Notes: generated from the sequence alone by a model not told the origin. A DNA stretch of 60,549 bases from Dechloromonas sp. (GCA_008933675.1 WBUO01000003.1:1-60549), one strand, 5' to 3'; shown: positions 43,517 through 54,608, counted from the first letter of the stretch. Program-made: numbers and translations.

Positions 43517-43602
43517 AATAAGCGATGCAATGTTGATTGCCGGTCAGTTTAGCATCGAAGTTTCTGCTGTCTGGCCAAGCGGCTTGCTGGGCCTATCTTC
43601 CT

Positions 43603-43632
43603 TTGCACACGGGCGAGGCCTGTGGCTACAAT
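43603..43632 (+). promoter_or_regulatory. Sigma-70-like promoter upstream of motA
   Basis: TTGCAC at 43603-43608 and TACAAT at 43627-43632 are separated by 18 bases, 60 bases before the motA ATG. No sigma-28 consensus is seen in this gap. Confidence 0.45.
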
Positions 43633-43692
43633 AGCAGAAGCACAAAAAGCGCGTCAGCGCCGGCAGCGGGCCGGCGCCCCAGGGGGCTCTGC

Positions 43693-44550
43693 ATGTTTCT
43701 TATTGTTGGTTATGTAATCATTCTTGCCGCGTCACTGGGTACTTACGCCGTTCATGGCAGCCTCCTGGCGCTCTGGGTGCCGCTGGAATATGTCGCGATT
43801 ATTGGTCTGACGATCGGTTACTTCGTCGCTGCCAACAACATCAGTGTCATCAAAGCCACCATTGGTGCCGTACCCGGAATCCTCAAGGGGACGAAATACA
43901 CCAAGGCCTATTATGTTGATGTCCTTGCGCTGCTGTTCGAGATTCTCGCCAAGGTACGCAAGGAAGGCTTGATGTCGATCGAAGGGGATATCGAAAACCC
44001 CGAGGGCAGCCCGATTTTCAGCAAGTATCCGAATATCGTTCAGGATCACCACGTCATCGAATTTGCCACCGACTACCTGCGCATGATGGTCGGCGGGAAT
44101 CTGAATACCGTGGAAATCGAAAGTCTGATGGATGTGGAACTGGAGACGCATCACCACGAAGCGGCCGAGCCCGGGCATGTCGTGTCCAATGTTGCCGGTG
44201 CGGTACCAGCCTTTGGTATCGTGGTCGCGGTGATGGGTGTGGTCAACGTGATGGGCTCGGTCGGCAGTCCACCCGCCGTGCTGGGCAAAATGATCGGTGG
44301 CGCACTGGTGGGTACCTTCCTGGGTATTCTTGTTTCTTATGGTTTTGTCGAGCCGGTGGCCAAATTGCTCGAGCAGAAGGCTCATAGCGACGCCAAAATC
44401 TATCAGATGATAAAAATGGTCCTGCTTGCTTCAATGTCCGGCTATGCCCCGCAGGTGGCTATCGAATTCGGCCGCAAGACACTCGATGCGCACAATCGTC
44501 CCAGCTTCCGCGAGCTCGAGGACGAGCTCAAGGCCCGCAAGGGCAAGTGA
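43693..44550 (+). CDS. motA: Flagellar motor stator protein MotA
   Basis: The 285-residue protein has the MotA layout: two N-terminal helices (LIVGYVIILAASLGTYAVHG; LEYVAIIGLTIGYFVAANN), a cytoplasmic loop, and two C-terminal helices with VVAVMGVVNVMGSVG and FLGILVSYGFVEPVA. The proton-channel motif AVPAFGIVVAVMG is present. An AGGGGG stretch precedes the ATG. An upstream in-frame extension exists but adds nothing recognisable. It is the first gene of the mot/che cluster. Confidence 0.95.
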   Translation: MFLIVGYVIILAASLGTYAVHGSLLALWVPLEYVAIIGLTIGYFVAANNISVIKATIGAVPGILKGTKYTKAYYVDVLALLFEILAKVRKEGLMSIEGDIENPEGSPIFSKYPNIVQDHHVIEFATDYLRMMVGGNLNTVEIESLMDVELETHHHEAAEPGHVVSNVAGAVPAFGIVVAVMGVVNVMGSVGSPPAVLGKMIGGALVGTFLGILVSYGFVEPVAKLLEQKAHSDAKIYQMIKMVLLASMSGYAPQVAIEFGRKTLDAHNRPSFRELEDELKARKGK

Positions 44551-44578
44551 TGCCGCTGTTCTTCGATAGGTTAGCCGG

Positions 44579-45526
44579 ATGAGCGACGACTCCACTCGCC
44601 CGATCGTCATCAAGCGCAAGAAGGTGGTTGCCGGCGGCGCCCATGGCGGCGCCTGGAAAATTGCCTACGCCGATTTCGTGACGGCGATGATGGCCTTCTT
44701 CCTTCTGATGTGGCTGCTCGGTTCGACTGCCAAAGGCGATCTGCAGGGTATTGCCGAATATTTTCAGAACCCCTTGAAGGTTGCCATGACGGGCGGCGAG
44801 GGCTCAGGGGACGCGACCAGCATCCTGAAGGGCGGGGGCAAGGATCTGACGCGACAGTCCGGGCAGGTCAAGCAGGGCGATGTCGAGGTAAAGAAAAGCA
44901 CCTCTTTTTCCAAGGAGGCGCAGCTTGAATTTCGGCGCAAGGAGCTTGAGCGTCTGGAAAACTTGAAGCTCGAGATCGAAAAAATGATCGAGCAGAGTCC
45001 GCAGTTGGCGCAGTTCAAGAAACAGATGCTCCTCGACATCACCTCGGAAGGCTTGCGCATCCAGATCGTTGATGAGCAGAATCGGCCGATGTTCGATTCT
45101 GGCGGGGCTGAGCTCAAGCCCTATACCCGCGACATCCTGCGTCAGATCGGCAAGGCCCTGAATGGTGTCAGCAATCGCATCAGCCTTGCGGGTCACACGG
45201 ACGCGGCCCAGTATGTGGGCGGGACCTCGGGTTTTTCCAATTGGGAACTGTCAGCCAATCGGGCCAATGCGTCACGTCGTGAACTGGTGGCTGGCGGCAT
45301 GGATGACACCAAGGTACTGCGTGTCGTGGGGCTGGCGTCTACCGTGCTGTTCGACAAGAATGACCCGCTGAACTCGGTGAACCGACGGATCAGTATCGTC
45401 GTACTCAACCAGAAAACCGAAATGGCCATTCTTCAGGAAGAAGGCCCCGAGTCGGAAGTTTCCGGCGAGGACGGTGTCGGCGAAGGATTGAGTCTGCCTG
45501 GGCTTGGCAAGGGAACTGCCGGCTGA
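44579..45526 (+). CDS. motB: Flagellar motor stator protein MotB
   Basis: The 315-residue protein has one membrane helix containing the proton-carrying Asp in IAYADFVTAMMAFFLLMWLL. A plug-like segment and a C-terminal OmpA-like peptidoglycan-binding domain (ISLAGHTDAAQY, NWELSANRANASRRELV, NRRISIVVLN) follow. It pairs with MotA to form the stator. The gap after motA is 28 bases. Confidence 0.95.
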   Translation: MSDDSTRPIVIKRKKVVAGGAHGGAWKIAYADFVTAMMAFFLLMWLLGSTAKGDLQGIAEYFQNPLKVAMTGGEGSGDATSILKGGGKDLTRQSGQVKQGDVEVKKSTSFSKEAQLEFRRKELERLENLKLEIEKMIEQSPQLAQFKKQMLLDITSEGLRIQIVDEQNRPMFDSGGAELKPYTRDILRQIGKALNGVSNRISLAGHTDAAQYVGGTSGFSNWELSANRANASRRELVAGGMDDTKVLRVVGLASTVLFDKNDPLNSVNRRISIVVLNQKTEMAILQEEGPESEVSGEDGVGEGLSLPGLGKGTAG

Positions 45527-45586
45527 AACATGCAGCCTCGCGGTGGTTTGCGAAACGAATTTGAGAAACTGGATACAGAGGAAAAT

Positions 45587-45952
45587 ATGGCGAAAACCGT
45601 GCTTGCAGTCGATGATTCCGCATCGATCCGCCAAATGGTGAACTTCACGTTGAAGAGCGCCGGTTACGACGTTGTGGAAGCGGTCGACGGAATGGATGGA
45701 CTGGAGAAGGCCAAGGCGCGCAGTGTCAATCTCGTGCTGACCGATCAGAACATGCCCCGCATGGACGGCCTGAGCCTGATCAAGGCGCTGCGCGCCACTC
45801 CGCAGTATGCGTCTACGCCAATCCTGATGCTGACCACCGAATCGTCCGATGCGATGAAGGCGCAAGGGCGGGCGGCCGGTGCGACCGGCTGGCTGGTCAA
45901 ACCCTTCGATCCACAAAAATTGATTGAAGTCGTGCGCAAGGTCATCGGCTGA
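45587..45952 (+). CDS. CheY-type single-domain response regulator (with CheA 1)
   Basis: The 121-residue receiver has AVDDSASIRQMVNFTLKSAG, phospho-acceptor Asp 53 in LVLTDQNMPRMDG, and KPFDPQKL. Its sequence is closer to the CheY subgroup that sits beside cheA/cheW operons than to the motor-binding E. coli CheY; the latter type is at 58848. The start has a GAGGAAA site; an in-frame extension upstream is not expected. A role as phosphate sink or adaptor of CheA 1 is inferred. Confidence 0.9.
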   Translation: MAKTVLAVDDSASIRQMVNFTLKSAGYDVVEAVDGMDGLEKAKARSVNLVLTDQNMPRMDGLSLIKALRATPQYASTPILMLTTESSDAMKAQGRAAGATGWLVKPFDPQKLIEVVRKVIG

Positions 45953-46039
45953 GTGCGAGCCGCTCTTGCGTCATGCCGACGTCCGTGTTGGTGACGTTCG
46001 GTCGGCGCCGATATTTTCTGGCCATGGTAAGGGGATAGC

Positions 46040-48400
46040 GTGGCTATCGACATGACTCAGTTTTACCAGGTGTTCTTCGAGGAATCGGCAGAACACCTGG
46101 CAGCCATGGAGGCCCTGCTGCTGGATCTGGATGTCGACAATCCGGATCAGGAGCAGCTCAACGCCATTTTTCGGGCGGCACATTCGATCAAGGGCAGTGC
46201 CGGCACCTTCGGATTTACCGACCTGGCCGAGACCACGCACATCCTGGAAAATCTGCTCGATCGCATCCGCAAGCAGGAACTTACCCTGCGTCCGGACATG
46301 GTGGACGCATTTCTGGAGTCCGGTGACCGGCTGCGTGAGATGCTCGAGGCGCACCAGGGCCGGGGTGCCGTGGATGTTCAGGCCGTTCAGGCAATCTGTG
46401 CGCGTCTGCGCCAGCTCTCCGAAGGGGAGCCCGAGGTGGCCAGAGCCCAGGTTGCGACAGCGCTCGGCGTTTCCCGGCATCCTGTCGACAGTCTCAGGCC
46501 TGCGCCCGTCTCGACTGTGGCTGCCGATGGCCGTCACGCCTACGGCATCGAGTTTGTTCCGACAGCGGCATCAGCACACGGTGATGGTGTCGAGGGGCTG
46601 CTTGATGAGCTGCGCTCCCTCGGTTCGCTCGAAGTGCTCAGTCATCCCGATCCCGAGGATCAGGGTGTCGGCTTCTGGAAGCTGCGACTGACGACCGAGA
46701 CGCCTCCCGAGCGCTTTTCCGAAGCCGTGGATTTCGTTGCCGAGAACGGTGCCTGGAGGGTTGCCGAGGAGCCGGTTGTCGATACTGCAGGCGAGGATAC
46801 CGACTTCGGCTTCTTCGACAATGCTCCGGGCGCGCCTGCCGAGGACCGGGGCTATGGCTTCTTCGTCGCCATTGAGCCGCCGGCGCCAGCCGTTGCGGAA
46901 GAGCAGACCGGCGAAGGCTATGGCTTTTTCGAACCTTTGCCGCCTGAACCTGCCACCCTCGCCGCTGCCGAGAACGATGGCTACGGCTTCTTCGAGCCTC
47001 TGCCGCCGCCGTTGGCAGAGGCGGCGAGCCCAGCTGACAAGCCGGCAGCACCACTCGAAGAGGGGGATGGCTACGGCTTCTTCGAGCCTTTGGCACCTGT
47101 TGCCGTACCGCCGCCTGTCAAGGTGGAGGAGGCGTCGTCCCGTCCGCTTCCGGTGGGTGTTTCAACGATCGCAAGCAAGCCTGCCGCACGCCCCGCAGCG
47201 GGCGTTGCCGCAGGTGACTCCTCGATCCGGGTCAGTGTCGAAAAGGTGGATCAGTTGATCAATCTGGTCGGTGAACTGGTCATCACCCAGGCCATGCTGC
47301 TGCAAACCGCCGTGCAGATGGCAGAGGCGGCCCCGGAGCGCCTGGTCAGCGGTCTGGCCCAGTTGGAGCGCAATACCCGCGATCTCCAGGAATCGGTGAT
47401 GTCGATCCGGATGTTGCCGATATCTTTCGTCTTTTCCCGTTTCCCGCGTGTTGTCCGGGATTTGTCCGGCAAACTCGGCAAGCAGGTGGAATTGAAGACT
47501 TCCGGTGAAACCACCGAGCTGGACAAGGGGCTCATCGAACGGATTGCCGATCCCTTGACACACCTCATCCGCAACAGCCTGGATCATGGGATCGAGTTGC
47601 CGGAGAAGCGGCTTGCTGCGGGCAAGAATCCGGTCGGTACGATTACCTTGAAAGCCTATCACCAGGGTGGGAACATCGTCATCGAGGTGGGTGACGATGG
47701 CGCCGGATTGCCGCGCGACAGAATCCTGGCCAAGGCTCGCGAGCGGGGGCTGCCGGTCTCCGATCAGATGAGCGATCAGGAAGTGTTCAACCTGATTTTC
47801 GAGGCCGGGTTTTCCACCGCCGAACAGGTGACCGATGTTTCCGGGCGTGGCGTGGGCATGGATGTCGTCCGCCGTAATATCCAGGCCATGGGCGGGCGGG
47901 TGGAGATCGAATCGATGCTCGGGATCGGTACACGGATGACGGTCCGCCTGCCGCTGACGCTGGCAATCCTGGACGGGATGTCGGTGGCCGTCGCCGATCA
48001 GACCTATATCCTGCCGTTGTCCTACGTCATCGAGTCGCTGCAGCCGCAGGCTGGCGACATCCGGACGCTGGCCAACCAGGCGCGTGTCGTCCAGGTCCGT
48101 GGCGAATATCTGCCGGTGGTCGTATTGCGCGAGCTGTTCGGGCTACCCGCAGCCGGCAGCGACTTCACCGAGGGCATCATGGTCGTCGTCGAGGCAGACG
48201 GCAGCAAATCCGGATTGTTCGTTGATGCGCTGGTCGGCCAGCATCAGGTGGTGATCAAGAGCCTCGAGGCCAACTACCGTCGGGTGCCAGGAATTTCCGG
48301 GGCGACCATCATGGGGGATGGACATGTCGCCTTGATTCTCGATGTCTCGGCGATAGCCGGTATGGCTCGGGCGAAGGTGGCAAGGCAGGATGAGCGCTGA
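46040..48400 (+). CDS. cheA: Chemotaxis histidine kinase CheA (copy 1) with GYGFF repeats
   Basis: The 786-residue kinase starts at a GTG behind AAGGGGAT. The HPt domain has phospho-His 48 in FRAAHSIKGSAGTFGF, and a degenerate P2-like segment follows (about 165-245). A Pro/Ala/Glu-rich linker then carries five (Y/F)GFF motifs at residues ~256, 272, 294, 315 and 345, several extended as GYGFFEPLPP. After it come dimerisation, ATP-binding (LIRNSLDHGIELPEKR, DDGAGLPRD, GRGVGMDVVRRN) and CheW-like domains. It phosphorylates CheY and CheB. The repeat linker is the unusual part. Confidence 0.95.
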   Translation: MAIDMTQFYQVFFEESAEHLAAMEALLLDLDVDNPDQEQLNAIFRAAHSIKGSAGTFGFTDLAETTHILENLLDRIRKQELTLRPDMVDAFLESGDRLREMLEAHQGRGAVDVQAVQAICARLRQLSEGEPEVARAQVATALGVSRHPVDSLRPAPVSTVAADGRHAYGIEFVPTAASAHGDGVEGLLDELRSLGSLEVLSHPDPEDQGVGFWKLRLTTETPPERFSEAVDFVAENGAWRVAEEPVVDTAGEDTDFGFFDNAPGAPAEDRGYGFFVAIEPPAPAVAEEQTGEGYGFFEPLPPEPATLAAAENDGYGFFEPLPPPLAEAASPADKPAAPLEEGDGYGFFEPLAPVAVPPPVKVEEASSRPLPVGVSTIASKPAARPAAGVAAGDSSIRVSVEKVDQLINLVGELVITQAMLLQTAVQMAEAAPERLVSGLAQLERNTRDLQESVMSIRMLPISFVFSRFPRVVRDLSGKLGKQVELKTSGETTELDKGLIERIADPLTHLIRNSLDHGIELPEKRLAAGKNPVGTITLKAYHQGGNIVIEVGDDGAGLPRDRILAKARERGLPVSDQMSDQEVFNLIFEAGFSTAEQVTDVSGRGVGMDVVRRNIQAMGGRVEIESMLGIGTRMTVRLPLTLAILDGMSVAVADQTYILPLSYVIESLQPQAGDIRTLANQARVVQVRGEYLPVVVLRELFGLPAAGSDFTEGIMVVVEADGSKSGLFVDALVGQHQVVIKSLEANYRRVPGISGATIMGDGHVALILDVSAIAGMARAKVARQDER

Positions 48401-48415
48401 ACAGAGGAGCGAGAA

Positions 48416-48925
48416 ATGGATGTGAAGACGCAAGGCGGGGCGCCGGTTTCCGACGAAGATCTGGTAGCCAGCGAGTATCTGACCTTTACGCTGGGCAGCG
48501 AGGAGTACGCGATCGATATCCTCAAGGTTCAGGAAATCCGCGGCTATGAACAGCCGACCCTGATAGCCAATACACCGCCTTTCATCAAGGGGGTGATCAA
48601 CCTGCGCGGCATCATCGTTCCGGTGGTCGACCTGCGGATCAAGTTCAATCTTGGCCGGGTCGAGTACACGCCCTTTACCGTGGTGATCATTCTCAACGTC
48701 GCCGGGCGAGTCATCGGTGCGGTTGTCGATAGTGTCTCCGACGTGATCTCCCTGAACCGGGTTCAGATCCGGCCGGCGCCGGATTTTTCCGGCACTTTCG
48801 ATACCAAGTACATCCTCGGCCTGGCGGCACAGGATGCGCGGATGATGATCGTGACCGACATCGAACGCCTGATGGCCAGTGCCGACATGGAGCTGATCGA
48901 TGAAGCGTCGGCGGCAAACGCATAA
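48416..48925 (+). CDS. cheW: Chemotaxis coupling protein CheW
   Basis: The 169-residue protein has the CheW fold: [20 protein letters not shown], the [19 protein letters not shown] core and [17 protein letters not shown]. It links CheA to chemoreceptors. It starts 15 bases after cheA and precedes two receptor genes. Confidence 0.96.
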   Translation: MDVKTQGGAPVSDEDLVASEYLTFTLGSEEYAIDILKVQEIRGYEQPTLIANTPPFIKGVINLRGIIVPVVDLRIKFNLGRVEYTPFTVVIILNVAGRVIGAVVDSVSDVISLNRVQIRPAPDFSGTFDTKYILGLAAQDARMMIVTDIERLMASADMELIDEASAANA

Positions 48926-48942
48926 GAGCAAGGGAGCAAGCA

Positions 48943-51330
48943 ATGCTGAACAACATGCGAATTAGCACCCGTCTGGCCTGGCAGGCCTTGGGCATGGCCT
49001 TCTGGTTTACCGTCCTGGTCGTTGTGGCCGTGATTTACCTGCGCGATCTCAGTCGCACCAGCGAAGCGATTTACGTCGACAAACTGGAGCCGGGGGCTCT
49101 GGTGCTGCGCATTCAGACCCTGATGGCCGAGAACAATCTGCAGATCGCCGGTGGCTTGCTGCACGATCCGTCCGGGCGCCAGGCTGCCAAACACGATCAT
49201 GAGCTGCGTGTGCATATCGAGGCGCTGGAGAAGAACCGGCGGACGATCGACCAGTTGTGGCAGGCGTTTTCGGCCCGGACGCTGAATGAACGGGAGAGCG
49301 AACTGGCGGAAAGCTATCGGCACGCACGAGCCATCTATGTTCAGGAAGGGTTACTGCCGGCTGCCGAGGCGCTGAGCGCCGGTGACTACGACCGGGGGGC
49401 GGAAATCTATGCCGGTGTCGTCCGTCCGGCCTATGCCAAGGCAGCCCAGGCGGCGGAGGCATTGCGTCAGTATTATGCCGATAGCGGTCGCGAGTTGTTC
49501 GATGGTGCCCGACAGACGACCGAGTTTACGACCCAGTTGCTGATCGGTCTGGCGTTGCTGGTTACCGCCCTGGTTGCTGCCTTTTCCTATGTTTTCGGGC
49601 GCAGCATCACCCGGCCGCTGGCAGATACCGTGCAGCTGGCCGATGCCATTGCTGCCGGCCGCTTGGATAACAGCATCGCCATCAGCGGCCGCAACGAGGT
49701 GACGGAGTTGCTGCAGGCCCTGGCCAAGATGCAGTCGAACCTGAAGGAAAGGATCGAGGCGGAGCACCTGGCAGCCGACGCCACCATGCGTATCAAGGTG
49801 GCCCTCGATGTCACCTCGAACAACGTCATGGTCGCCGATCCCGCCGGTACCATCATTTATTGCAATGCCTCCGTCCTCGAAATGATGCGTCAGGCAGAGA
49901 GCGACATTCGTGCGGTGCTGCCGGATTTCCGTGCCGATGACATTCTTGGTTCAAGTATTGACTCCTATCACCGCCAGCCCTCACATCAGCGCAATCTGCT
50001 GGCCAATCTGCAGGGGACCCATCGCAGCGAAATGAGTATCGGGGCCCGTCACTTCCTGCTGGCGGCCAGTCCGATCATCAACGAACGCGGTGAGCGGCTG
50101 GGCACGGTCGTCGAGTGGCGTGACCGTACGGCGGAAGTCGAGGTCGAGCGTGAAGTGGCCAGCATCATCACTGCCGCTGTCGCCGGCGATTTCAGCAAGC
50201 GCATCGACAATTCACGGATGAACGGTTTCTATCGCGACCTGTCGGCCGGCATCAACCAGTTGCTGGGGGCCAGTACGGCGGCGCTCGACGATGTCGGCGC
50301 AATGCTCGAGCGCATGTCGCAAGGTGACCTGCGGCAGAAGATCGACAGCGATTACCAGGGCATGCTCGGCAAGTTGAAGGATGACGCCAACGTCACGGTG
50401 GACAACCTGCAGCAGATCATCCTGGCGATCAAGGGGGCAACCGACGCCATCAACACGGCAGCCAAGGAAATCGCTGCCGGCAACCAGGATCTGTCGGCGC
50501 GGACCGAGGAGCAGGCGAGCAGCCTGGAGGAAACCGCATCGAGCATGGAGGAGCTGACCAGCACGGTCAAACAGAACGCCCAGAATGCGCGCCAGGCCAG
50601 CGAACTGGCCGGTACGGCCCAGCAGGTCGCGGTACGCGGGGGGGAGGTGGTCGGTCAGGTGGTCGATACCATGAGCGCCATTTCCCGCTCGAGCAGCAAG
50701 ATCGGCGACATCATCGGCGTCATCGATGGTATCGCCTTCCAGACCAATATTCTGGCCCTCAATGCCGCGGTCGAGGCGGCGCGGGCCGGCGAGCAGGGGC
50801 GGGGTTTCGCCGTGGTCGCCACCGAGGTGCGCAGTCTGGCCCAACGCAGTGCCGCTGCCGCCAAGGAGATCAAGGGACTGATCGCCGATTCGGTCGCCAA
50901 GGTTGATGTCGGCAATCGGCAGGTCGAGCAGGCCGGGCGGACGATGGAAGAAGTTGTCGGCAGTATCCGGCGGGTAGCCAGCTTGATGCAGGAAATTTCC
51001 GAAGCGAGTGGTGAGCAAAGCGCCGGCATCGAGCAGATCAGCTTGGCGATTACCCAGATGGATGAGGTGACGCAGCAGAACGCTGCGCTCGTCGAACAGG
51101 CTGCGGCCGCCGCCGAAAGCCTTGAGGAGCAGGCCAATGCGCTGGCTCGCGAGGTGGCCGTATTCTCCCTGCCGGGACGCACTGCGCCGGTGCCGGCCGA
51201 CAGGCCTGTGCAGGCGCGGCCGGCCCTGGTCCATCGCGAACCGGTGCGCCTGAACGTGAACAGTACGCAGGGCGCCAAGAGCGGCCAGCATCTGCCGGCC
51301 GGGGATGACGACGAGTGGACAGAGTTTTGA
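48943..51330 (+). CDS. Methyl-accepting chemotaxis protein 1
   Basis: The 795-residue receptor has two membrane helices ([18 protein letters not shown] and [20 protein letters not shown]) flanking a four-helix periplasmic domain. HAMP, a cytoplasmic PAS-like region ([18 protein letters not shown]) and a second HAMP-like part follow. The signalling hairpin contains [20 protein letters not shown]. It ends with EWTEF, an xWxxF pentapeptide that tethers CheR/CheB. The ligand is unknown. Confidence 0.94.
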   Translation: MLNNMRISTRLAWQALGMAFWFTVLVVVAVIYLRDLSRTSEAIYVDKLEPGALVLRIQTLMAENNLQIAGGLLHDPSGRQAAKHDHELRVHIEALEKNRRTIDQLWQAFSARTLNERESELAESYRHARAIYVQEGLLPAAEALSAGDYDRGAEIYAGVVRPAYAKAAQAAEALRQYYADSGRELFDGARQTTEFTTQLLIGLALLVTALVAAFSYVFGRSITRPLADTVQLADAIAAGRLDNSIAISGRNEVTELLQALAKMQSNLKERIEAEHLAADATMRIKVALDVTSNNVMVADPAGTIIYCNASVLEMMRQAESDIRAVLPDFRADDILGSSIDSYHRQPSHQRNLLANLQGTHRSEMSIGARHFLLAASPIINERGERLGTVVEWRDRTAEVEVEREVASIITAAVAGDFSKRIDNSRMNGFYRDLSAGINQLLGASTAALDDVGAMLERMSQGDLRQKIDSDYQGMLGKLKDDANVTVDNLQQIILAIKGATDAINTAAKEIAAGNQDLSARTEEQASSLEETASSMEELTSTVKQNAQNARQASELAGTAQQVAVRGGEVVGQVVDTMSAISRSSSKIGDIIGVIDGIAFQTNILALNAAVEAARAGEQGRGFAVVATEVRSLAQRSAAAAKEIKGLIADSVAKVDVGNRQVEQAGRTMEEVVGSIRRVASLMQEISEASGEQSAGIEQISLAITQMDEVTQQNAALVEQAAAAAESLEEQANALAREVAVFSLPGRTAPVPADRPVQARPALVHREPVRLNVNSTQGAKSGQHLPAGDDDEWTEF

Positions 51331-51364
51331 CGGGGCGCGGTGCGAGAAGCGATAGGGACTTGCC

Positions 51365-53707
51365 ATGAAAGTTAACATGCCGGTAACCGGGCGCGAGGTC
51401 GAACTCGGCGCGGAGACATTGATCGTCTCGAAAACCGACCTGAAGGGCCGGATTACCTACGTCAATCGCGATTTTCTGCAAATCAGCGGTTTTGCAGAGA
51501 GCGAGTTGATCGGGGTGTCGCACAACATCGTTCGTCATCCGGACATGCCGGTCGAGGCGTTTGCCGACCTGTGGCAGACCCTCGCCGAGAATCGGCCGTG
51601 GTCCGGTTACGTCAAGAATCGCTGCAAGAACGGTGACCACTATTGGGTCGAGGCCAATGTCACGCCCATCTGGGAGGAGGGACAGGTCACCGGTTACATG
51701 TCGGTACGGCGCCGCCCGGATCCGGTGATCGTCCGCCAGGTCGATGAACTCTACCGGCTGTTCCGCGAACAGCGTCAGGGCGGGCGTCGTATCCGGCGTG
51801 GCGCCGTGGTCAGCGGCGGCGAGGGGCTGGCCGGCATGCTGCGCGATCTGCCGGCAGCTTCCGCCTTCAACCTGCTCGGCGCTTTCGTGGTCGGCGTATT
51901 CCTGTTGCTCGGCTTTGCCGGGAATCAGCTCGGGGTGGCTGCGCCTATCCTTGCCGTCGGCGCCGCCGCCGTTGCCTTCCTCGTCCTGCGCCTGCTTGCC
52001 GGCAGCGTCTTGAAGCCCCTGGGGACGGTGACTGCGACATTTCGCAGTATTGCAGCTGGCAGCTACAACAACCGCTTCGATTTCGATCGTGATGACGAGA
52101 TCGGCAAAGTACTCCAGGCCATGCAGTCGATGCAGATCAAGCTCGGTTGCGACGTGGCGGAGACGCGCCGGGTGGCCGAGGAAAACCTGCGCATCCGCAG
52201 CGGTCTCGACAATGTGGCGACCAACGTGATGATTGCCGACGACGGGCTGAACATCATCTACATGAACCGCGCGATTCATGACATGTTTGCCGCCGCCGAG
52301 AGTGATATCCGCAAGGAGTTGCCCGCTTTTTCCCGAGCCGGCCTGCTCGGTGCGAACATCGACATCTTTCACAAGAATCCGGGCCACCAGCGTGCCATGC
52401 TGAAAACGCTCAGCGGAACGCATCGGGCAGCCATCCATCTGGGCGGTCGTACTTTCTCGCTGGCAGTGACGCCCGTGCTCAATGAGTCCGGAGTGCGTCT
52501 CGGCTATGCCGTCGAGTGGCTGGATCGAACGGCCGAGGTTGCTGTCGAGGACGAGGTCGCGGAAATTGTCGAAGCGGCGGCCCGCGGCGATTTTTCCCGG
52601 CGCGTTGCGCCGGCGGGCAAGCAGGGCTTCTTCCTGCGTCTGGCGAACGATCTCAATCGCTTGCTGGAGATCAGCCAGCAAGGCTTGAAGGATATCGGCC
52701 TGGTGCTCGGCGCCATGGCTGAAGGCGATCTGACCCGAAAGATCGATGCCGACTACGAGGGCACCTTTGGTCAGCTGAAGGACGATGCCAACAGTACCGT
52801 TGCCCGCCTGCGCGACATCATCGACCAGATCCGCGTGGCGACTGACGCGATCAATACGGCCGCTCAGGAAATCGCAGCCGGCAATCAGGACTTGTCGAGC
52901 CGGACCGAAGAGCAGGCGAGCAGTCTTGAGGAAACCGCTTCCTCCATGGAGCAGCTGACCAGCACAGTTCGTCAGAACGCCGAAAACGCCCGGCAGGCAA
53001 GCGAGCTGGCTGGCAGTGCCCAGGGGGTGGCAGCCAAGGGGGGCGAGGTGGTCGATCAGGTTGTCCAGACGATGTCGGCCATCCACCAGTCGAGCAGCCG
53101 GATTGCCGACATCATCGGCGTGATCGACGGCATTGCCTTTCAGACCAATATCCTGGCGCTGAATGCGGCTGTCGAAGCTGCGCGTGCCGGCGAACAGGGG
53201 CGCGGTTTCGCCGTGGTCGCCACCGAGGTGCGTAATCTGGCGCAGCGCAGTGCCGCAGCAGCCAAGGAAATCAAGGAACTGATATCCGACTCGGTCATCA
53301 AGGTCGAGACCGGCAATCGCCTGGCCGAGCAGGCGGGAAAAACCATGCAGGAGGTGCTGGCGAGCATCCGGCGGGTGGCCGGCATCATGGGCGATATCTC
53401 GTCGGCCAGCCGCGAGCAGAGCGCGGGAATCGACCAGGTCTGTCTGGCGGTTAACCAGATGGACGAGGTTACGCAACAGAACGCGGCGCTGGTCGAGCAG
53501 GCAGCGGCCGCTGCGGAAAGCCTCGAAGAGCAGGCGCATGGTCTGGCCCGGGCAGTTTCCGTCTTCCGGGTTGGCAGCGAGGCAGCGCTCGCTACGGCCC
53601 GTCAGCCGCTGCCGCCACCACCTGTCCGCCGGGAGCTATCGGCTGGAAGCAAGTCTGCGCCGCCGCCGACCTCGCTGCGCCTGGACGATGAATGGGAGGA
53701 GTTCTGA
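51365..53707 (+). CDS. Aer-like PAS chemoreceptor (methyl-accepting chemotaxis protein 2)
   Basis: The 780-residue receptor starts with an Aer-type PAS domain ([47 protein letters not shown]) that in Aer binds FAD and senses redox state. A hydrophobic segment follows ([28 protein letters not shown]), then HAMP, a second PAS-like module and the signalling hairpin with [20 protein letters not shown]. The C-terminus EWEEF is again an xWxxF CheR-docking sequence. Energy taxis toward respiratory acceptors is the likely role. Confidence 0.93.
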   Translation: MKVNMPVTGREVELGAETLIVSKTDLKGRITYVNRDFLQISGFAESELIGVSHNIVRHPDMPVEAFADLWQTLAENRPWSGYVKNRCKNGDHYWVEANVTPIWEEGQVTGYMSVRRRPDPVIVRQVDELYRLFREQRQGGRRIRRGAVVSGGEGLAGMLRDLPAASAFNLLGAFVVGVFLLLGFAGNQLGVAAPILAVGAAAVAFLVLRLLAGSVLKPLGTVTATFRSIAAGSYNNRFDFDRDDEIGKVLQAMQSMQIKLGCDVAETRRVAEENLRIRSGLDNVATNVMIADDGLNIIYMNRAIHDMFAAAESDIRKELPAFSRAGLLGANIDIFHKNPGHQRAMLKTLSGTHRAAIHLGGRTFSLAVTPVLNESGVRLGYAVEWLDRTAEVAVEDEVAEIVEAAARGDFSRRVAPAGKQGFFLRLANDLNRLLEISQQGLKDIGLVLGAMAEGDLTRKIDADYEGTFGQLKDDANSTVARLRDIIDQIRVATDAINTAAQEIAAGNQDLSSRTEEQASSLEETASSMEQLTSTVRQNAENARQASELAGSAQGVAAKGGEVVDQVVQTMSAIHQSSSRIADIIGVIDGIAFQTNILALNAAVEAARAGEQGRGFAVVATEVRNLAQRSAAAAKEIKELISDSVIKVETGNRLAEQAGKTMQEVLASIRRVAGIMGDISSASREQSAGIDQVCLAVNQMDEVTQQNAALVEQAAAAAESLEEQAHGLARAVSVFRVGSEAALATARQPLPPPPVRRELSAGSKSAPPPTSLRLDDEWEEF

Positions 53708-53709
53708 AC

Positions 53710-54597
53710 ATGGCCGATTCACCCCGATATTCCTCGCCGGTAGCGGCTACCGCTGCCATCCTGGGGCGTGACAGCGCCGCCCGCGAGTTCAGTTTCCTGC
53801 CCGCTGATTTCGAGCGCGTACGCAAGCTGATCTATCAGCATGCCGGCATCTCGCTGTCGCCGGTCAAGCAGGACATGGTCTATTCGCGCCTGGCTCGCCG
53901 TCTGCGGGCCACCGGTGCGCGCAGTTTCACCGAGTATCTCGATGCGCTGGAAAAGGGGGGCGGAGACGAATGGGAGCGCTTCGTCAATTCGTTGACCACC
54001 AATCTGACCTCATTCTTCCGCGAGCCCCACCACTTTCCCATCCTCGCTGAACATCTGCAGAAGATCGGGACGCGGCGGCCCATCCGTATCTGGTGCTCGG
54101 CAGCGTCCACCGGCGAGGAACCCTACTCGATCGCGATCACCGTTGCCGAAACTTTCGGCGCCAGCCTGTCCCATGTCTCGATCATCGCCTCCGATCTCGA
54201 TACCAATGTCCTGGAAACGGCACGCAAGGGCGTGTATGCCGCCGATCGCGTCGAAAAGCTTTCGCCGGAGCGCTTGCGCCGCTTCTTCCTGCGCGGAACG
54301 GGGACGCAGGATGGATATGTTGCCGTTCGTCCGGAGCTGAAGTCGCTGATCCAGTTTCAGCGCATCAATCTGCTCGACGCCAGCTATGCCTTGAAGGGGC
54401 CGCTCGACATCATCTTCTGCCGCAACGTGATGATCTACTTCGACAAGCCGACGCAATACAAGATTCTGTCGCGCTTCGCCCCGCTGATGCAGCCAGACGG
54501 CCTGTTGTTTGCCGGTCACTCGGAGAGCTTCCTGCATGCGGCAGACCTGTTCCGCTCCCTGGGCAAGACGGTCTACGTCCAGTCCCGGGCTCGCTGA
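53710..54597 (+). CDS. cheR: Chemoreceptor methyltransferase CheR
   Basis: The 295-residue protein has an N-terminal helical domain (FLPADFERVRKLIYQHAG) and a SAM methyltransferase core (RIWCSAASTGEEPYSIA, IIASDLDTNVLETARKGVY, IFCRNVMIYFDKPTQ). It methylates receptor glutamates. The ATG has a GGAGG site within the end of the preceding receptor gene, 2 bases after its stop. Confidence 0.96.
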   Translation: MADSPRYSSPVAATAAILGRDSAAREFSFLPADFERVRKLIYQHAGISLSPVKQDMVYSRLARRLRATGARSFTEYLDALEKGGGDEWERFVNSLTTNLTSFFREPHHFPILAEHLQKIGTRRPIRIWCSAASTGEEPYSIAITVAETFGASLSHVSIIASDLDTNVLETARKGVYAADRVEKLSPERLRRFFLRGTGTQDGYVAVRPELKSLIQFQRINLLDASYALKGPLDIIFCRNVMIYFDKPTQYKILSRFAPLMQPDGLLFAGHSESFLHAADLFRSLGKTVYVQSRAR

Positions 54598-54608
54598 GCG
54601 AACCTGCC

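Noticed and set aside
51050..53539. Minus-strand open frame of about 829 codons opposite the second chemoreceptor
   Set aside because: The plus strand encodes a complete PAS/HAMP receptor; the minus frame shows only antisense periodicity.
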